Below, one piece after another: positions 45,669 through 54,573 of a stretch of 64,000 nucleotides of DNA. Both the position numbers and the translations under genes were made by a program. The stretch lies in contig CAJNDS010002479.1 in assembly GCA_905221605.1 (NCBI GenBank), positions 765,001-829,000 of the forward strand, written 5' to 3'. The notes beneath the pieces are model-generated. The model was not told the origin of the DNA. It ran no database searches and saw nothing but the letters and a program-made list of their open reading frames with translations. How positions within the stretch are numbered: position 1 is the stretch's first letter; every line of letters starts with the position of its first letter. Source of the stretch: Symbiodinium natans (Eukaryota; Sar; Dinophyceae; Suessiales; Symbiodiniaceae).

Positions 45669-45963
45669 AGGGCTTTGGGGATTTAGGGTTGAGGGCTTCG
45701 AGGTTTAGGGTTAAGGGGTCCAGGTCTTCTAGGCCTAAAGAGCACTTCAGGGCTCTGGGTTTCGGGTTTAGGGTTTGGGCTTTAGGATTCAGGGTTTAGC
45801 GTTTAGGGTTTAGGGTTTAGGGCTTTAATTTCGTTCTAGGGCGACAGGCGCTTTGTGCTTTTTTTTTGTTTTTTGGGCGGGGAGGTGTGGGCGAGGTTTG
45901 TCCAGGGCTGATGTACGGTTGAGGGTGTATAGGTTTGTTCTTTTTTTGGTTGGGGGGGTTGAG

Positions 45964-46130
45964 ATTACGTGACAGATACATCGCAGAATATCGTCCTATT
46001 CGATGATACCGCGACGTCGCCTACAGCTCCATTCGTGGCGCTAAACATAACACTCTGGCAGCGGAACCTGTGGACAGAGGAGATGCGCTCCAAGTTTGCC
46101 CGAACAGGGAAGCGGCCCAGTCAGGGGTTT
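45964..46130 (+). CDS. strong candidate exon, about 55 codons
   Basis: Reads YVTDTSQNIVLFDDTATSPT, APFVALNITLWQRNLWTEEM then RSKFARTGKRPSQG, ending at a GTGGTT or GTTTAG donor. Its amino-acid composition is ordinary for a globular protein and the other frames have stops. No family recognised. It may follow the CRAL-TRIO exons in the same gene. Confidence 0.65.
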
Positions 46131-46382
46131 GTGGTTTAGGGTTTAAATCCTGAGTAGCCCGACAACCGTCGCGAGTGTCCCCACACCCTAAACTCTAAAC
46201 CCTAAACCCTACCCCCTAAACCCTGAACCCTAAACCGGGTCCGAAGCCTGTAGGGAAGTTGGTCCCCCTTTTCAAGACCCCCCACCCCAACCCTAACCCC
46301 AAACCCCAAACCCCCGAAACCCCAGACCCCAAACCGCAAACCCCATTCCCTAAACCCCAAACCCTAGACGCTAAACTCTGAA

Positions 46383-46447
46383 CACCACATAGCCAAGACC
46401 CCTCAAGCCCAATGCTCCCGAGGGGTGAACCTCACCTTCGGCGGGCA
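46383..46447 (+). CDS. candidate exon, GTGAGT donor
   Basis: Reads HHIAKTPQAQCSRGVNLTFG and ends before GTGAGT. A second frame (GEPHLRRA) is open. Confidence 0.5.
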
Positions 46448-46710
46448 GTGAGTACGGCGCGTCTCCGGCGTTCCGAGGGGGCGTGAGCCCTTAACCGCTA
46501 AACCCTAAACCCTAAACCCTAAACCCTAGGGTTAGGGCTTTGATTCTGGTCTGAGGTTTAGGGATTACACCGGGGTGGTTTTGAGGGCCGACGTTTAGAG
46601 CTTCAAGGCTTTGAAGGTTTAGGGTTTTAGGGTTTTAGGGTTTTTAGGGTTTTAGGGCTTTAGGGCTTTAGGGCTTTAGGGTTGGGGTTTAGGGCTTTCG
46701 GGTTTTAGGG

Positions 46711-46782
46711 TATGAACCGTTCAGTCTCGTGAGTTTCGGGCAGGCTGGCAAGGAAGAGGGCCGAACTGATAGGGCCCTCAAA
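46711..46782 (+). CDS. candidate exon
   Basis: Reads EPFSLVSFGQAGKEEGRTDR then ALK. Confidence 0.5.
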
Positions 46783-46794
46783 TAGTCGCTGTAG

Positions 46795-46895
46795 GGCTTA
46801 GGGCTTAGGGCTTAGGGTTTAGGGCTTAGGGCTTAGGGCTTAGGGTGCAGGGCTTAGGGCTTAGGGTTTAGGGTTTAGGGCTTAGGGCTTATAGG
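46795..46895. repeat. variant telomere array (TTAGGGC)n
   Basis: About 13 heptamers of TTAGGGC with a few TTTAGGG. Confidence 0.9.
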
Positions 46896-47060
46896 GCTTC
46901 TGGTTTAGGATGGTTCACGGGTGGCTTTCGGGCTTGGAGTAGGGGATGCGGTTTTGGGGCTTAGACCGGGGTTGTTTTTTGTTAGTACCCCCTAGTCCTT
47001 AAATAACCCTTATTAAGCCAAACAAAAATATTGGGCCTAAAACCCTAAACCCTAGTAGAG

Positions 47061-47102
47061 GGCTCACACAGAGTTCTTGGGGACGAACTTGGACTCCGAA
47101 AG
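47061..47102 (+). CDS. candidate exon, 14 codons, telomere repeat as donor
   Basis: GTAGAG acceptor; the donor is the GTTTAG of the following tract. Reads GSHRVLGDELGLRK, phase 0 to 0. Confidence 0.55.
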
Positions 47103-47196
47103 GTTTAGGGTTTAGGGTCTAGGGTTTAGGGTTTAGGGTTTAGAGTTTAGGGTTTGGGCTTTAGGGTTTAAATCTAGGACAGTTTCTCGTGGGTAG

Positions 47197-47300
47197 TTTC
47201 CCTTACAAGCGGCTTCTCTAAACCTTGCTTCTGTTGCTATATACGATGCCTATATGAACAGTACCACGCACTTGGAACGGCCCTTCTTATTAACATGGGG
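47197..47300 (+). CDS. candidate exon upstream of hpE
   Basis: GGGTAG acceptor. Reads FPLQAASLNLASVAIYDAYM then NSTTHLERPFLLTWG, ending before GTTTAC, the hpE left end. Confidence 0.6.
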
Positions 47301-47380
47301 GTTTACAAAAACACGGGACCCCTAAGATAGATCCCAAAGTAGTAGGATTCCCTTATAATAAGGACCGAAATAAGGTACCC
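47301..47380. mobile_element. hpE element truncated by telomere repeat
   Basis: GTTTACAAAAACACGGGACC, AAGTAGTAGGATTCCCTTAT, then the element stops at AAGGTACCCGAAACCCTAAA; the right arm is missing. Confidence 0.7.
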
Positions 47381-47465
47381 GAAACCCTAAACCCGAAATC
47401 CTCAGCCTTAAACCCTAAACCCTAAACCCTAAACCCTAAACCCTAATAGAACCCTGAAGCCCAAC

Positions 47466-47537
47466 ATAGGATTCGAGTGCCCAGTTCTTTTTGGAGTCAT
47501 TTCAGCCCTCAAGGCGTCCGAGACTTTCTCCAGCTAA
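47466..47537 (+). CDS. candidate exon
   Basis: Reads IGFECPVLFGVISALKASET then FSS. Unknown. Confidence 0.5.
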   Translation: MGFECPVLFGVISALKASETFSS

Positions 47538-47847
47538 GCAGTGCTGTGCACCTCAGGTCTCCACTTTCAGAGGTTCCACAGTTGGGTTTAGGGTTTAGGG
47601 TTTAGGGTTTAGGGTTTAGGGTTTAGGGTTTAGGGTTTAGGGTTCACAAGGGTTTATATGGGTTTAGAAGGGTTTATAAGGGTCTACAAGGGTTCAGGGG
47701 TTAGGGGTTTAAGGGCTCAGGGGGGGAAGCCCTAAATCCCAAGCCCCTTTTCATGGTCCCTTGGGGGTTCCTTGTATCAAGGTCTCCCCACCTCCCGAAA
47801 ATGAGTCAAAAGCTACAGCGCCATACGCCTAACTTAATTCCCTAAAG

Positions 47848-47912
47848 CCAAAAACCTTTGTTCCTGAACCTTGGGATGGCTATTTGAAGCAGGGTGAATA
47901 TTACTGTTTTTG
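47848..47912 (+). CDS. candidate exon, GTGAGT donor, chained to 48018
   Basis: CTAAAG acceptor. Reads PKTFVPEPWDGYLKQGEYYC, then F and a split Trp codon. The next exon continues in phase (VQGCFKAPLFPFA). W-x-G-Y-L-K is loosely like the start of PH domains, but the rest does not support one. Confidence 0.65.
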
Positions 47913-48017
47913 GTGAGTGTATATAATGTTCCTTTTTTAATTTTGGTGAGTGCATGTACCTGGTGTCCTTTTGGTGGTGCAAGAAATGAATACCCTACGT
48001 CCCATCCCTTCTGCTAG

Positions 48018-48059
48018 GGTGCAGGGCTGTTTCAAGGCACCCCTCTTCCCATTTGCAAG
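48018..48059 (+). CDS. candidate exon chained to 47848
   Basis: CCTTCTGCTAG acceptor and GTAAAG donor. Reads VQGCFKAPLFPFA in the chained phase. Confidence 0.65.
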
Positions 48060-48183
48060 GTAAAGCCCTTAAACCCTAAACCCAAAACCCTAAACCCAAA
48101 ACCCAAAACCCAAAACCCTAAACCCTCAACCCTAAACCCTAAACCCTAAACCCTAAACCCTAAACCCTAACCCTAAACCCGAC

Positions 48184-48297
48184 TTGAAGGTTCATTTGCA
48201 TGTAGAAGTAAGGTTAGTTAAGTACCTTAATTACGGCTACCATGAGGGTTGCCTTACTTGCAACCCTACTATTAACTGCCCATGAACCTTCAAAACC
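48184..48297. mobile_element. hpB element between telomere tracts
   Basis: ACTTGAAGGTTCATTTGCAT at the left; ACTGCCCATGAACCTTCAAA at the right. CCCTAAA on both sides. Confidence 0.7.
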
Positions 48298-48319
48298 CTA
48301 AACCCTAAACCCCCCCGGA

Positions 48320-48445
48320 CTTGGGCATCAGCACTGTGAAGCTCCACACTCCTCAGACGAGCCCGAAGCGAAGGGAAAGAGTTCGCGCGTGCGCTCACGC
48401 TGCGCTCACGCCGGGCGTGCAGCGAGTCTCTTGGGGGGGTTGAGG
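48320..48445 (+). CDS. candidate exon, two good frames
   Basis: After CATCAG (phase compatible with 48018) reads STVKLHTPQTSPKRRERVRA then CAHAALTPGVQR. The alternative frame reads QHCEAPHSSDEPEAKGKSSR. Confidence 0.5.
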
Positions 48446-48571
48446 GAAACCCTAAACCCTAAACCCTAAACCCTAAACCCTAAACCCTAAACCCTAAACC
48501 CTAAACCCTAAACCCTAAACCCTAAACCCTAAACCCTAAACCCTAAACCCTACAAACCCCAAACCCTTGAG

Positions 48572-48631
48572 GCCCAAAGCTACCTAGCGAGGAGAAGGGG
48601 CTGAGACTGAGGGAGCTCTGCCAAAAGGCTG
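48572..48631 (+). CDS. candidate exon, telomere repeat as donor
   Basis: CCTTGAG acceptor and GTTTAG donor. Reads PKLPSEEKGLRLRELCQKA. Confidence 0.55.
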
Positions 48632-48639
48632 GTTTAGGG

Positions 48640-49010
48640 CTTGGGGTTCAGGGTTTAGGGTTTAGGGTTTAGGGTTTAGGGTTTAGGGTTTAGGGTTTAG
48701 GGTTTGGGGTTTGGGGTTTAGGGTTTGGGGTTTAGGGTTTGGGGTTTAGGGTTTGGGGTTTAGGGTTTGGGGTTTAGGGTTTGGGGTTAGGGTTTGGGGT
48801 TTAGGGTTTTTAGGGTTTTCGGTTTAGGGTTTGGGGGGGGTTAGGGTTTGGGGTTTGGGGTTTAGGGTTGGGGTTTAGGGTTTGGGGGGTTTGGGGTTTA
48901 GGGTTTGGGGTTTAGGGTTTGGGGTTTAGGGTTTGGGGTTTAGGGTTTGGGGTTTAGGGTTTAGGGTTTGGGGTTTGGGGTTTAGGGTTTGGGGTTTAGG
49001 GTTAAGTTTA
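48640..49010. repeat. alternating TTTAGGG / TTTGGGG array
   Basis: About 45 heptamers in which the two forms alternate almost regularly (a 14-bp higher-order unit). Confidence 0.95.
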
Positions 49011-49220
49011 GGATATGGGAAGGGCTGGTGGAACTGGGAAGCCCCGTAGTGCACCTGGGTGTGGGGCCCAACCCCTGCCCAAGGTGTTCAAGACACACTG
49101 AGCCCTCGAATCCCAAGCCCCCAAACCCTAAACCCCAAAACCCGAAACCCTAAACCCTAAACCCTAACCCGCTAAAACCCTAAAACCCTAAAACCCGACA
49201 CAACCCCTGCCCCTGACCAG

Positions 49221-49381
49221 TCAGTCATGCTGAAGAAGCACCTGTTCCTCCAGCGAGCTCTCAGGCCGGCGCTGGAGTCTCTTGCGGAAAGGGTTCAGTG
49301 TTGAGGCTTGAAGGCAAGGATTTGCTGAAGCATGGGCAGACAGAGAACTGGACGTACGCTGCAGCTTTTTCAGCACCCTAA
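49221..49381 (+). CDS. candidate exon or terminal exon, 54 codons
   Basis: After GACCAG reads HAEEAPVPPASSQAGAGVSC then GKDLLKHGQTENWTYAAAFS to a stop at 49379-49381. Another frame reads SVMLKKHLFLQRALRPALES. Confidence 0.5.
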
Positions 49382-49432
49382 ACCCCAAACCCTATACAAC
49401 CCTAACACCTAACCCCTAACCTCTGTAGACCC

Positions 49433-49555
49433 TACACGCGGACACGAGGGTGGACGTGCGAACCCCTGAGCGGGCAGGTGCAGCACGATTCCGGGCCCAC
49501 GATAGTAGAAATAAGAGAGAACACGAAATGCTGGTGCTCACAAGATCACGATTCG
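49433..49555 (+). CDS. strong candidate exon
   Basis: Reads TRGWTCEPLSGQVQHDSGPT then IVEIRENTKCWCSQDHDS and ends before GTGGGT. Chained at phase 0 to 49683-49730. Confidence 0.6.
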
Positions 49556-49682
49556 GTGGGTACGAAAATCAGGGACCCCCAAAATAACCCCTCAATTCGT
49601 AGGATCGCCTTCTAATAGGGACCGCAATAAGGTACCCCAATTTTGGGAAACCCCAGGTTGAGGTTGTAGATTGAGGTCTAAG
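49556..49682. mobile_element. hpE-containing intron
   Basis: hpE markers AATTCGTAGGATCGCCTTCT, GGGACCGCAATAAGGTACCC and TTTTGGGAAACCCC. GT at the start, TCTAAG at the end. Confidence 0.6.
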
Positions 49683-49730
49683 GTTATGTTGGCTTCAAAC
49701 TCTGAAGGAAATTGGATGCTGACCGCCGAC
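49683..49730 (+). CDS. candidate exon, possibly terminal
   Basis: Reads VMLASNSEGNWMLTAD followed in frame by TAG, which could be the true stop. Confidence 0.55.
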
Positions 49731-49958
49731 TAGGGTTTAGGGTTTATGGTTCGGGGTTTAGAGTTTGGTTGGTGTGTGGGGTTTGGCGTTTAGGGTTTAG
49801 GGTTTAGGAGGGTTTAGGGTTTAGGGTTTAGGTTAGGGTTTAGGGTTTAGGAGGGTTTAGGGTTTAGGGTTTAGGGTTTAGGGTTTAGGGTTTAGGGTTT
49901 AGGGTTTAGGGTTTAGGGTTTGGGAGGGTTTAGGGCAGTTTTGGGGGGGTTTCAAGCC

Positions 49959-50021
49959 ATGAAGGCTCTGGTGGGCTCGGTGGTTTCGACCGCGGGTGGG
50001 TGTCAAGGGATGAAGACTCGA
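49959..50021 (+). CDS. candidate exon
   Basis: TTTCAAG acceptor, ATG, then MKALVGSVVSTAGGCQGMKT. Hydrophobic start could be a signal segment. CCCTAAA follows. Confidence 0.4.
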
Positions 50022-50055
50022 GCCCTAAACCCTAAACCCTAAACCCTAAACCCCA

Positions 50056-50155
50056 AAGGTTCCCCTTAATATACTCCTAATATGGCCCTGATATACCCTT
50101 TGGGATCCTCGGAAAGCGACCCCAAAACCCAAGGGTACAACCTCGAGGGTCCCAG
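50056..50155. mobile_element. hpJ element
   Basis: AAAGGTTCCCCTTAATATAC and CCCAAGGGTACAACCTCGAG match 43743-43895. Confidence 0.6.
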
Positions 50156-50157
50156 GT

Positions 50158-50642
50158 AGAACCCCTACTTGGAGGTTCATGGTACTTACTAATCAATTAT
50201 AACCCTAAACCCTAAACCCTAAATTTAAGAGCCTCCGGCTCAAGCCGCCGACCCCGCAGGAGAAGTTTAAGGTTTCGGGTTTGGTGATTTTGTTTGCGGT
50301 TCCTGTTGGGGGGTTGGGGGGGGGGTGGGGGGGGGGGGGGGGGGGGGAGGGGGGGGGGGGGGGGGGGGGGAGGTGGGTGGGGGGGGGGTAAGGGGGGGGG
50401 GGCGGTAGGGGGGGGGGGGGGGGGGGTAGGGGGGGGAAAGCTGGCGGGGTACCCCCCCCTACCCCCCCCCCCGGCGTTTTGGGGGGGGTAAGGCCTTTTC
50501 CCATCCAACACGCCGCCAGGGTCGGCGGACCCTAAACCCTAAACCCTTATGACCCACTTATAAGTCCCTCAAGTGCCCCAATGTGGTAAAACGTACAGTT
50601 ATAAGTGATGATGGTTTCTAAGTACCCTGAACCTCCAAGTAG
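50158..50642. mobile_element. hpK element split by about 340 bp with a G-run
   Basis: Left part CTACTTGGAGGTTCATGGTA ... CAATTATAAC, then CCCTAAA units and foreign sequence including the G-rich block, then CTTATAAGTCCCTCAAGTG ... CCTGAACCTCCAAGTAG. Both halves align to intact hpK copies. Confidence 0.8.
50316..50440. repeat. extreme G-rich block, G-quadruplex potential
   Basis: About 125 nt, more than 90% G on + with rare T/A/C. ORFs over it (poly-Pro or poly-Gly) are artefacts. Length is likely unstable. Confidence 0.9.
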
Positions 50643-50714
50643 AGGGTGGTAGCATGGTGGCAGTGCGAGGCATGTGCCTGCCAACACCACTGCCAGGATC
50701 CCAGCTGTGTTCAG
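50643..50714 (+). CDS. candidate exon after hpK
   Basis: Begins right after the CAAGTAG acceptor arm. One frame reads MVAVRGMCLPTPLPGSQLCS before GTAGGA. Confidence 0.45.
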
Positions 50715-50749
50715 TAGGATTCAGGGTTTTGGGTGTAGGGCTTGGGGTA

Positions 50750-50838
50750 CAAGATCCCGAATCCCGACATGTCTTGTCCCTTGAGCATCGCATACCCGAC
50801 GACCCGAAATCCAAAATTGGGTTTCGCAGTGCGGGGCG
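50750..50838 (+). CDS. candidate exon, two good frames
   Basis: Reads DPESRHVLSLEHRIPDDPKS then KIGFRSAGR before GTAAGG, or PDMSCPLSIAYPTTRNPKLG. Exon likely, frame unclear. Confidence 0.5.
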
Positions 50839-50888
50839 TGTAAGGGGATTTAGGGTTTAGAGTTTAGGGTTTCTTTGGCCTCAGAAAT

Positions 50889-51000
50889 CGTGGACCCGGA
50901 GTAGGCCCTTATTCCCTGTTTTAAGGGTCTAGGCTTCCTTATAATCCCCTGTGAACCAACAAGGGTACCCTTTTTATGCCTAGGTTACTTTTGGGTCTAG
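50889..51000. mobile_element. hpD element
   Basis: GTGGACCCGGAGTAGGCCCT at the left; AGGTTACTTTTGGGTCTAGA at the right. Confidence 0.75.
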
Positions 51001-51194
51001 AGTTTCAACCCCGCAGACCGTAAATTTTCAGGGTTCTAAATCTTAGGGACCCTTGCTAGCCCCACTGAATTAGATCACCCTACCCTGTTTGGGAAGCCCG
51101 CTTGTCTGTAGAAGTACCCAGGGTTCCAAGACCTAGGCGTCCTGAATAGAACTGGCTATGTTTCAACTATGGTTTGATACCTAGTTTACTCTTG

Positions 51195-51270
51195 AGCATA
51201 CTTGTACGAAACCAAAGGACACATCTCCCTTTTGCTTTCCTTAAGCCATTGCCCAGAACAAAGCCCCCAA
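51195..51270 (+). CDS. candidate exon
   Basis: Reads YLYETKGHISLLLSLSHCPE. The 107-codon minus ORF over it is likely a shadow. Confidence 0.4.
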
Positions 51271-51404
51271 ACCCTAGACCCTACCTTTAAACCTGAACCC
51301 CTAAACCCTACACAGCCCACCTGAATGCCTAACCCCCACACTAAAAGCCTACTAGAATCTAGAAGAAGGCTTATATACAGCCTAACCCCCCCCCCCCTCC
51401 CTAA

Positions 51405-51464
51405 ACGCCGAACGGCGACAAATGCTATAAGCCCAAGAACCAAAAACAAGCTCAACATCTCAGG
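51405..51464 (+). CDS. candidate exon upstream of hpF
   Basis: Frames read NGDKCYKPKNQKQAQHL or KRRTATNAISPRTKNKLNIS, ending at CTCAGG before GTAGTT of hpF. Confidence 0.45.
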
Positions 51465-51596
51465 GTAGTTTATATGGTCCCTAGCCTCCCTTGAAGGGTT
51501 CTGATACATAGGCCCTTATTTTGTATAGGGTACATAAAGGGTATATAAGGGGTCCCCTTTTAAGGACCCATACTAAGGGACCATGTAACTACCATA
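51465..51596. mobile_element. hpF element, intact reference copy
   Basis: GGTAGTTTATATGGTCCCTA at the left; TAAGGGACCATGTAACTACC at the right. Confidence 0.8.
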
Positions 51597-51631
51597 AGAA
51601 ACAAGCCGAAACCCTAAACCCTTAACCCGAA

Positions 51632-51908
51632 ACTCGAAGAACTCTCTGACCACTGGCCCCTCACTCAGCCCTCGAGCGCCGCACATGCCCAAACCCTGCA
51701 TGTTCTCAGGTTCAACGTGTGGGCTCCTGATGTAGGGGCTTGGGGTTTAGGATTTAAGGCCCTGGGCCTTGTTGCGAACAATATAGGAACCGTCATAATC
51801 GGGGCGCACACAGGGCTCGGGCAGGGGCATGCCATTAACTTGCTACTCTTTTGCACCTTTTTTTGGGTTCTAGACGCTAAGGCCTTTGCCCTAGACCCCA
51901 AATCCTAA
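51632..51908 (+). CDS. candidate coding region, 92 open codons
   Basis: Reads LEELSDHWPLTQPSSAAHAQ, LHVLRFNVWAPD, then ALGLVANNIGTVIIGAHTGL to a stop at 51906-51908. GTAGGG after NVWAPD (phase 0) may be a donor leading to exon 51969. No ATG at the start, so not a complete gene. Confidence 0.5.
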
Positions 51909-51968
51909 ACCCTGTTTATGCTATGGTTACTGGGCTAGCAAGTAGAAGCATCTTTCAATCCCAGACAG

Positions 51969-52035
51969 GTGGTCTTCGTGGATGCATTTGACGTCCTTTT
52001 TCAGCGCCCTCTTGAGGAGCAGTCTGTCAGAGGGG
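51969..52035 (+). CDS. possible DXD glycosyltransferase gene, exon 1 of chain
   Basis: CCCAGACAG acceptor. Reads VVFVDAFDVLFQRPLEEQSV. A hydrophobic strand followed by D-A-F-D matches the DXD strand of GT-A glycosyltransferases of the PLOD / GT25-like type (V-x-F-x-D-(A/S)-(Y/F)-D-V). It ends at phase 1 before GTTTAG. The family call is inference from this motif only. Confidence 0.6.
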
Positions 52036-52119
52036 GTTTAGGGTTTAGGGTCTGTAGGGTTTAGGGATTGTTTAGGGTTTAGGGTTTAGGGTGTGAGGGC
52101 TTCTAGGGTTTCCGTTCAG

Positions 52120-52172
52120 GCCATATCAAGGTCATCAGGGATTGTAGGAGTTTCGGAGTTCCCCACCGCCTG
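52120..52172 (+). CDS. glycosyltransferase-like chain, exon 2
   Basis: TTTCCGTTCAG acceptor. In the phase set by the previous exon it reads HIKVIRDCRSFGVPHRL before GTCCCC. Another frame (IVGVSEFPTAWSPVLIDS) is also open. Confidence 0.5.
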
Positions 52173-52417
52173 GTCCCCTGTGCTGATTGATTCTACCTAT
52201 GGGGTGTTTTTAAGCAAACAGTAGTAAACCCGAAACACAACTCTAACCCGAAACCCTAAACCTACTGGCATACCACGGGTCTCATTTCACACTCAAGCGC
52301 TGCGACACGCGGGACACCCTGGATTCAAGATTGGACTGAACCCTCCCATGTCGGGGTTAAGAGTACAGTCGGCTTAGGACTGTTTAGGGTTTAGGGTTTA
52401 GGGTTTGGGGCTGGGAG

Positions 52418-52486
52418 GACCTCGTCGCTGCCTACGAACGACTTTCGCAGGCTTCGCTGAAGGATCGGCTGATGATGGGGTCCCGG
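52418..52486 (+). CDS. glycosyltransferase-like chain, exon 3
   Basis: GGGAG acceptor and GTATGA donor; 23 codons, phase 0 to 0: DLVAAYERLSQASLKDRLMM then GSR. A possible extra exon lies at 52268-52330. Confidence 0.65.
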
Positions 52487-52625
52487 GTATGAAGGCTGAG
52501 GGTTTCGGGTTGAAGGTTTTAAGGATTGATGGTTTAGGGTTCAGGATTTAGGGTTTAGGGTTCAGGATTTAGGGTTTAGGGTTTAGGGTTTTGAGTTTAG
52601 GATTATATAGGGGGGTTGAGCTTAG

Positions 52626-52730
52626 GAAGCCCTGTGCAGCTCCTCATGCCCTGAAGATTCCATTGCCCTGAGGGCCTCCTTCGACTTGCCCAAAGAGCCA
52701 TGGCTCGTGATTAAGAAATTTCATGACATC
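52626..52730 (+). CDS. glycosyltransferase-like chain, exon 4
   Basis: CTTAG acceptor, phase 0 to 0: EALCSSSCPEDSIALRASFD then LPKEPWLVIKKFHDI. GTGGGG donor. Strong coding appearance, no other frame as good. Confidence 0.7.
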
Positions 52731-52889
52731 GTGGGGTTTAGGGGTTGAGGTTTAGGGGTTTAGGGTTTAGGGTTTAGGGCTTAGGGCTTGGGGCTTAGGG
52801 TTTAGGGTTTGGGTTTTAGGGTTTAGGGTTTAGGGTTTAGGAGGGTTTAGGAGGGTTTAGGGTTTAGAGATTAGGGATTAGGGTGGCAG

Positions 52890-52924
52890 GTTCTGCAAAG
52901 CTTTTTTCCTTGGGCTCGGAGTCG
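52890..52924 (+). CDS. glycosyltransferase-like chain, exon 5
   Basis: GGTGGCAG acceptor and GTAACC donor; reads VLQSFFPWARS, phase 0 to 2. Confidence 0.65.
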
Positions 52925-52987
52925 GTAACCTTGAGCCCAGCGTTTAAAGCCAAATGGATGGCTTTTTTTTCGCCTTTCAAATCTCAG

Positions 52988-53129
52988 CCCCCAGAATTGT
53001 GGTTTTAGAGCTTACGTAGCCCTGGAGGTTTGGGCACATGAGTTTCAATCTTGCTTTTCGGGTCTCACTTGGGATTTTGGAGGCTCAAGAGAGGGCTCTA
53101 TGAAAGAACAAGGACATATTGCAAGCACG
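52988..53129 (+). CDS. glycosyltransferase-like chain, exon 6
   Basis: Acceptor TTTCAAATCTCAG after a pyrimidine run. It continues exon 5 in phase: PQNCGFRAYVALEVWAHEFQ, SCFSGLTWDFGG, then KEQGHIAST before GTTTAC. 142 nt, open to 53173 in this frame only. Confidence 0.75.
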
Positions 53130-53238
53130 GTTTACATGGGCCTAAACCCAACACCCAAAACCCTCAGACAGCCCTAAGCCCTATCATCCGCGCTCTGCAA
53201 GTCATGCCCTAAACCCTATAAACCCTAAACCCTCATAG

Positions 53239-53320
53239 GAGCACGGCATCTGGCCCATCATCTATGGTGGGGCCAGCGGCTTGGGGCTGTCCTGTAAAAT
53301 GCTTCGGAGTGTGGTCTCGG
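53239..53320 (+). CDS. glycosyltransferase-like chain, exon 7
   Basis: CTCATAG acceptor, donor from the telomere repeat (GTTTAG). Reads EHGIWPIIYGGASGLGLSCK then MLRSVVS. The G-G-A-x-x-L-x-L-S pattern recalls the acceptor-side GGAG..LS motif of several glycosyltransferase families; this is weak evidence. Confidence 0.7.
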
Positions 53321-53478
53321 GTTTAGGGTTTAGGGTTTAGGGTTTAGGGTTTAGGGTTTGGGGCTTTGAGGGTTCAGGATTTAGAGTGAGGGGTTTAGAG
53401 GGGTTGTTGAGGGTTTAGGGTTTGGGCTTTGGGCCATGGGGCAATGCAGCGTCCGGAAGTGGTGAAAATTGTCTTCAG

Positions 53479-53553
53479 GGCTTCTTGGGGTTTACCCAAG
53501 AGTAACCCTGTACGTTTCTCACAAAAGCAAGGGAATCTTCGCAAGTCATGAAG
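53479..53553 (+). CDS. glycosyltransferase-like chain, exon 8
   Basis: GTCTTCAG acceptor and perfect GTAAGT donor. Continues exon 7 in phase: LLGVYPRVTLYVSHKSKGIF then ASHE. A ninth exon (GGQGICTFHCQATP) may follow at about 53608. Confidence 0.75.
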
Positions 53554-53796
53554 GTAAGTTCCTCTCCTCCATTTTGCATTCAACCCATCCCGACGGCCCC
53601 GTGGAAGGTGGACAGGGAATCTGCACGTTCCACTGCCAAGCCACACCCAAAACCCTAAACCCGAAACCCGAGGGCTCTAAATCCCAAAGCCCCAAACCCA
53701 ACCCGAAACCCCAAGTTTAGTCTTCTAACTTATAAGAATCGAGGCACCTAAGCCCGAAGCCCCAACCCGAACCCCTACATCCAAACAACCCTACTT

Positions 53797-53918
53797 GAAG
53801 GTTCGTGGGCAGTTTTTGGTAGGGCTTTTAGACAGGTAGCCTATATGATGGCTAAATTATAACTGTAATTAAAGGTACGTATAACCCTGCTTATAACTAC
53901 CCATGAGCCTTCCAAACC
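53797..53918. mobile_element. hpB element between telomere-like tracts
   Basis: ACTTGAAGGTTCGTGGGCAG at the left; AACTACCCATGAGCCTTCCA at the right. Confidence 0.7.
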
Positions 53919-53954
53919 CTAAACCCTAAAGCCTAAATCCCAGAAACCCTAAAG

Positions 53955-54048
53955 GACGTCAACTGCTGGCCCTTTCCACACGGGAATCGCATACGCGTTC
54001 GCCGCATGCAGTCTGATGGCAGCCGGGATGCCCAAAGCCACCGGGGGG
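53955..54048 (+). CDS. candidate exon
   Basis: The best of three open frames reads TSTAGPFHTGIAYAFAACSL then MAAGMPKATGG. A second reads DVNCWPFPHGNRIRVRRM. Confidence 0.5.
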
Positions 54049-54242
54049 TTTAGGACTCAGGGTTCAAGGTCTGTTTTAGGGTTTAGGGTTCAGGGTTCAG
54101 GCTTTAGGGTTTAGGGTTCAGGGTTTAGGGCTTAGGGCTTAGGGTTTAGAGTTCAATGATTGAGAAAAGTCTACAGTTTTGGGGGGTTCCCACGGAGCCC
54201 GAACGCCCCTAAATTGTCAGGAAGAAGCAGGCCCCTACATAG

Positions 54243-54425
54243 CTAGCTAACTAGGACCCAGAGTAGGCCATTGTTTTCAGGAATTTAGGGTTTAGGGTTT
54301 AGGGTTTAAGGTGACTATAGGACGCAGAGTAGGCCCTTGTTTCCTTTTTTTGGGCTTGAGGCTCCCTTATGAGTCCCTTTAGACCCCAAAGGGTACCCTT
54401 TTCATTCCTAGGTTACTCTTGGGTC
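54243..54425. mobile_element. hpD element with 5' end duplicated around telomere repeats
   Basis: AGGACCCAGAGTAGGCCATT, then TTTAGGG units (54290-54312), then AGGACGCAGAGTAGGCCCTT and a full element to TTACTCTTGGGTCTA. Confidence 0.75.
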
Positions 54426-54573
54426 TACTTAAAGGTTGAGTGACAAGGCGCATATAAGGGGTCCCCTTTGAAGGGCCCATATTAAGGGACCACGTAACTA
54501 CCCCTAAACCCTAAACCCTAAACCCTAAACCCTAAACCCTAAACCCTAAACCCTAAACCCTAATTCAACCGAG

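Noticed and set aside
50205-50511. Two 99-codon Pro/Gly ORFs
   Set aside because: Artefacts of the extreme G-rich block.
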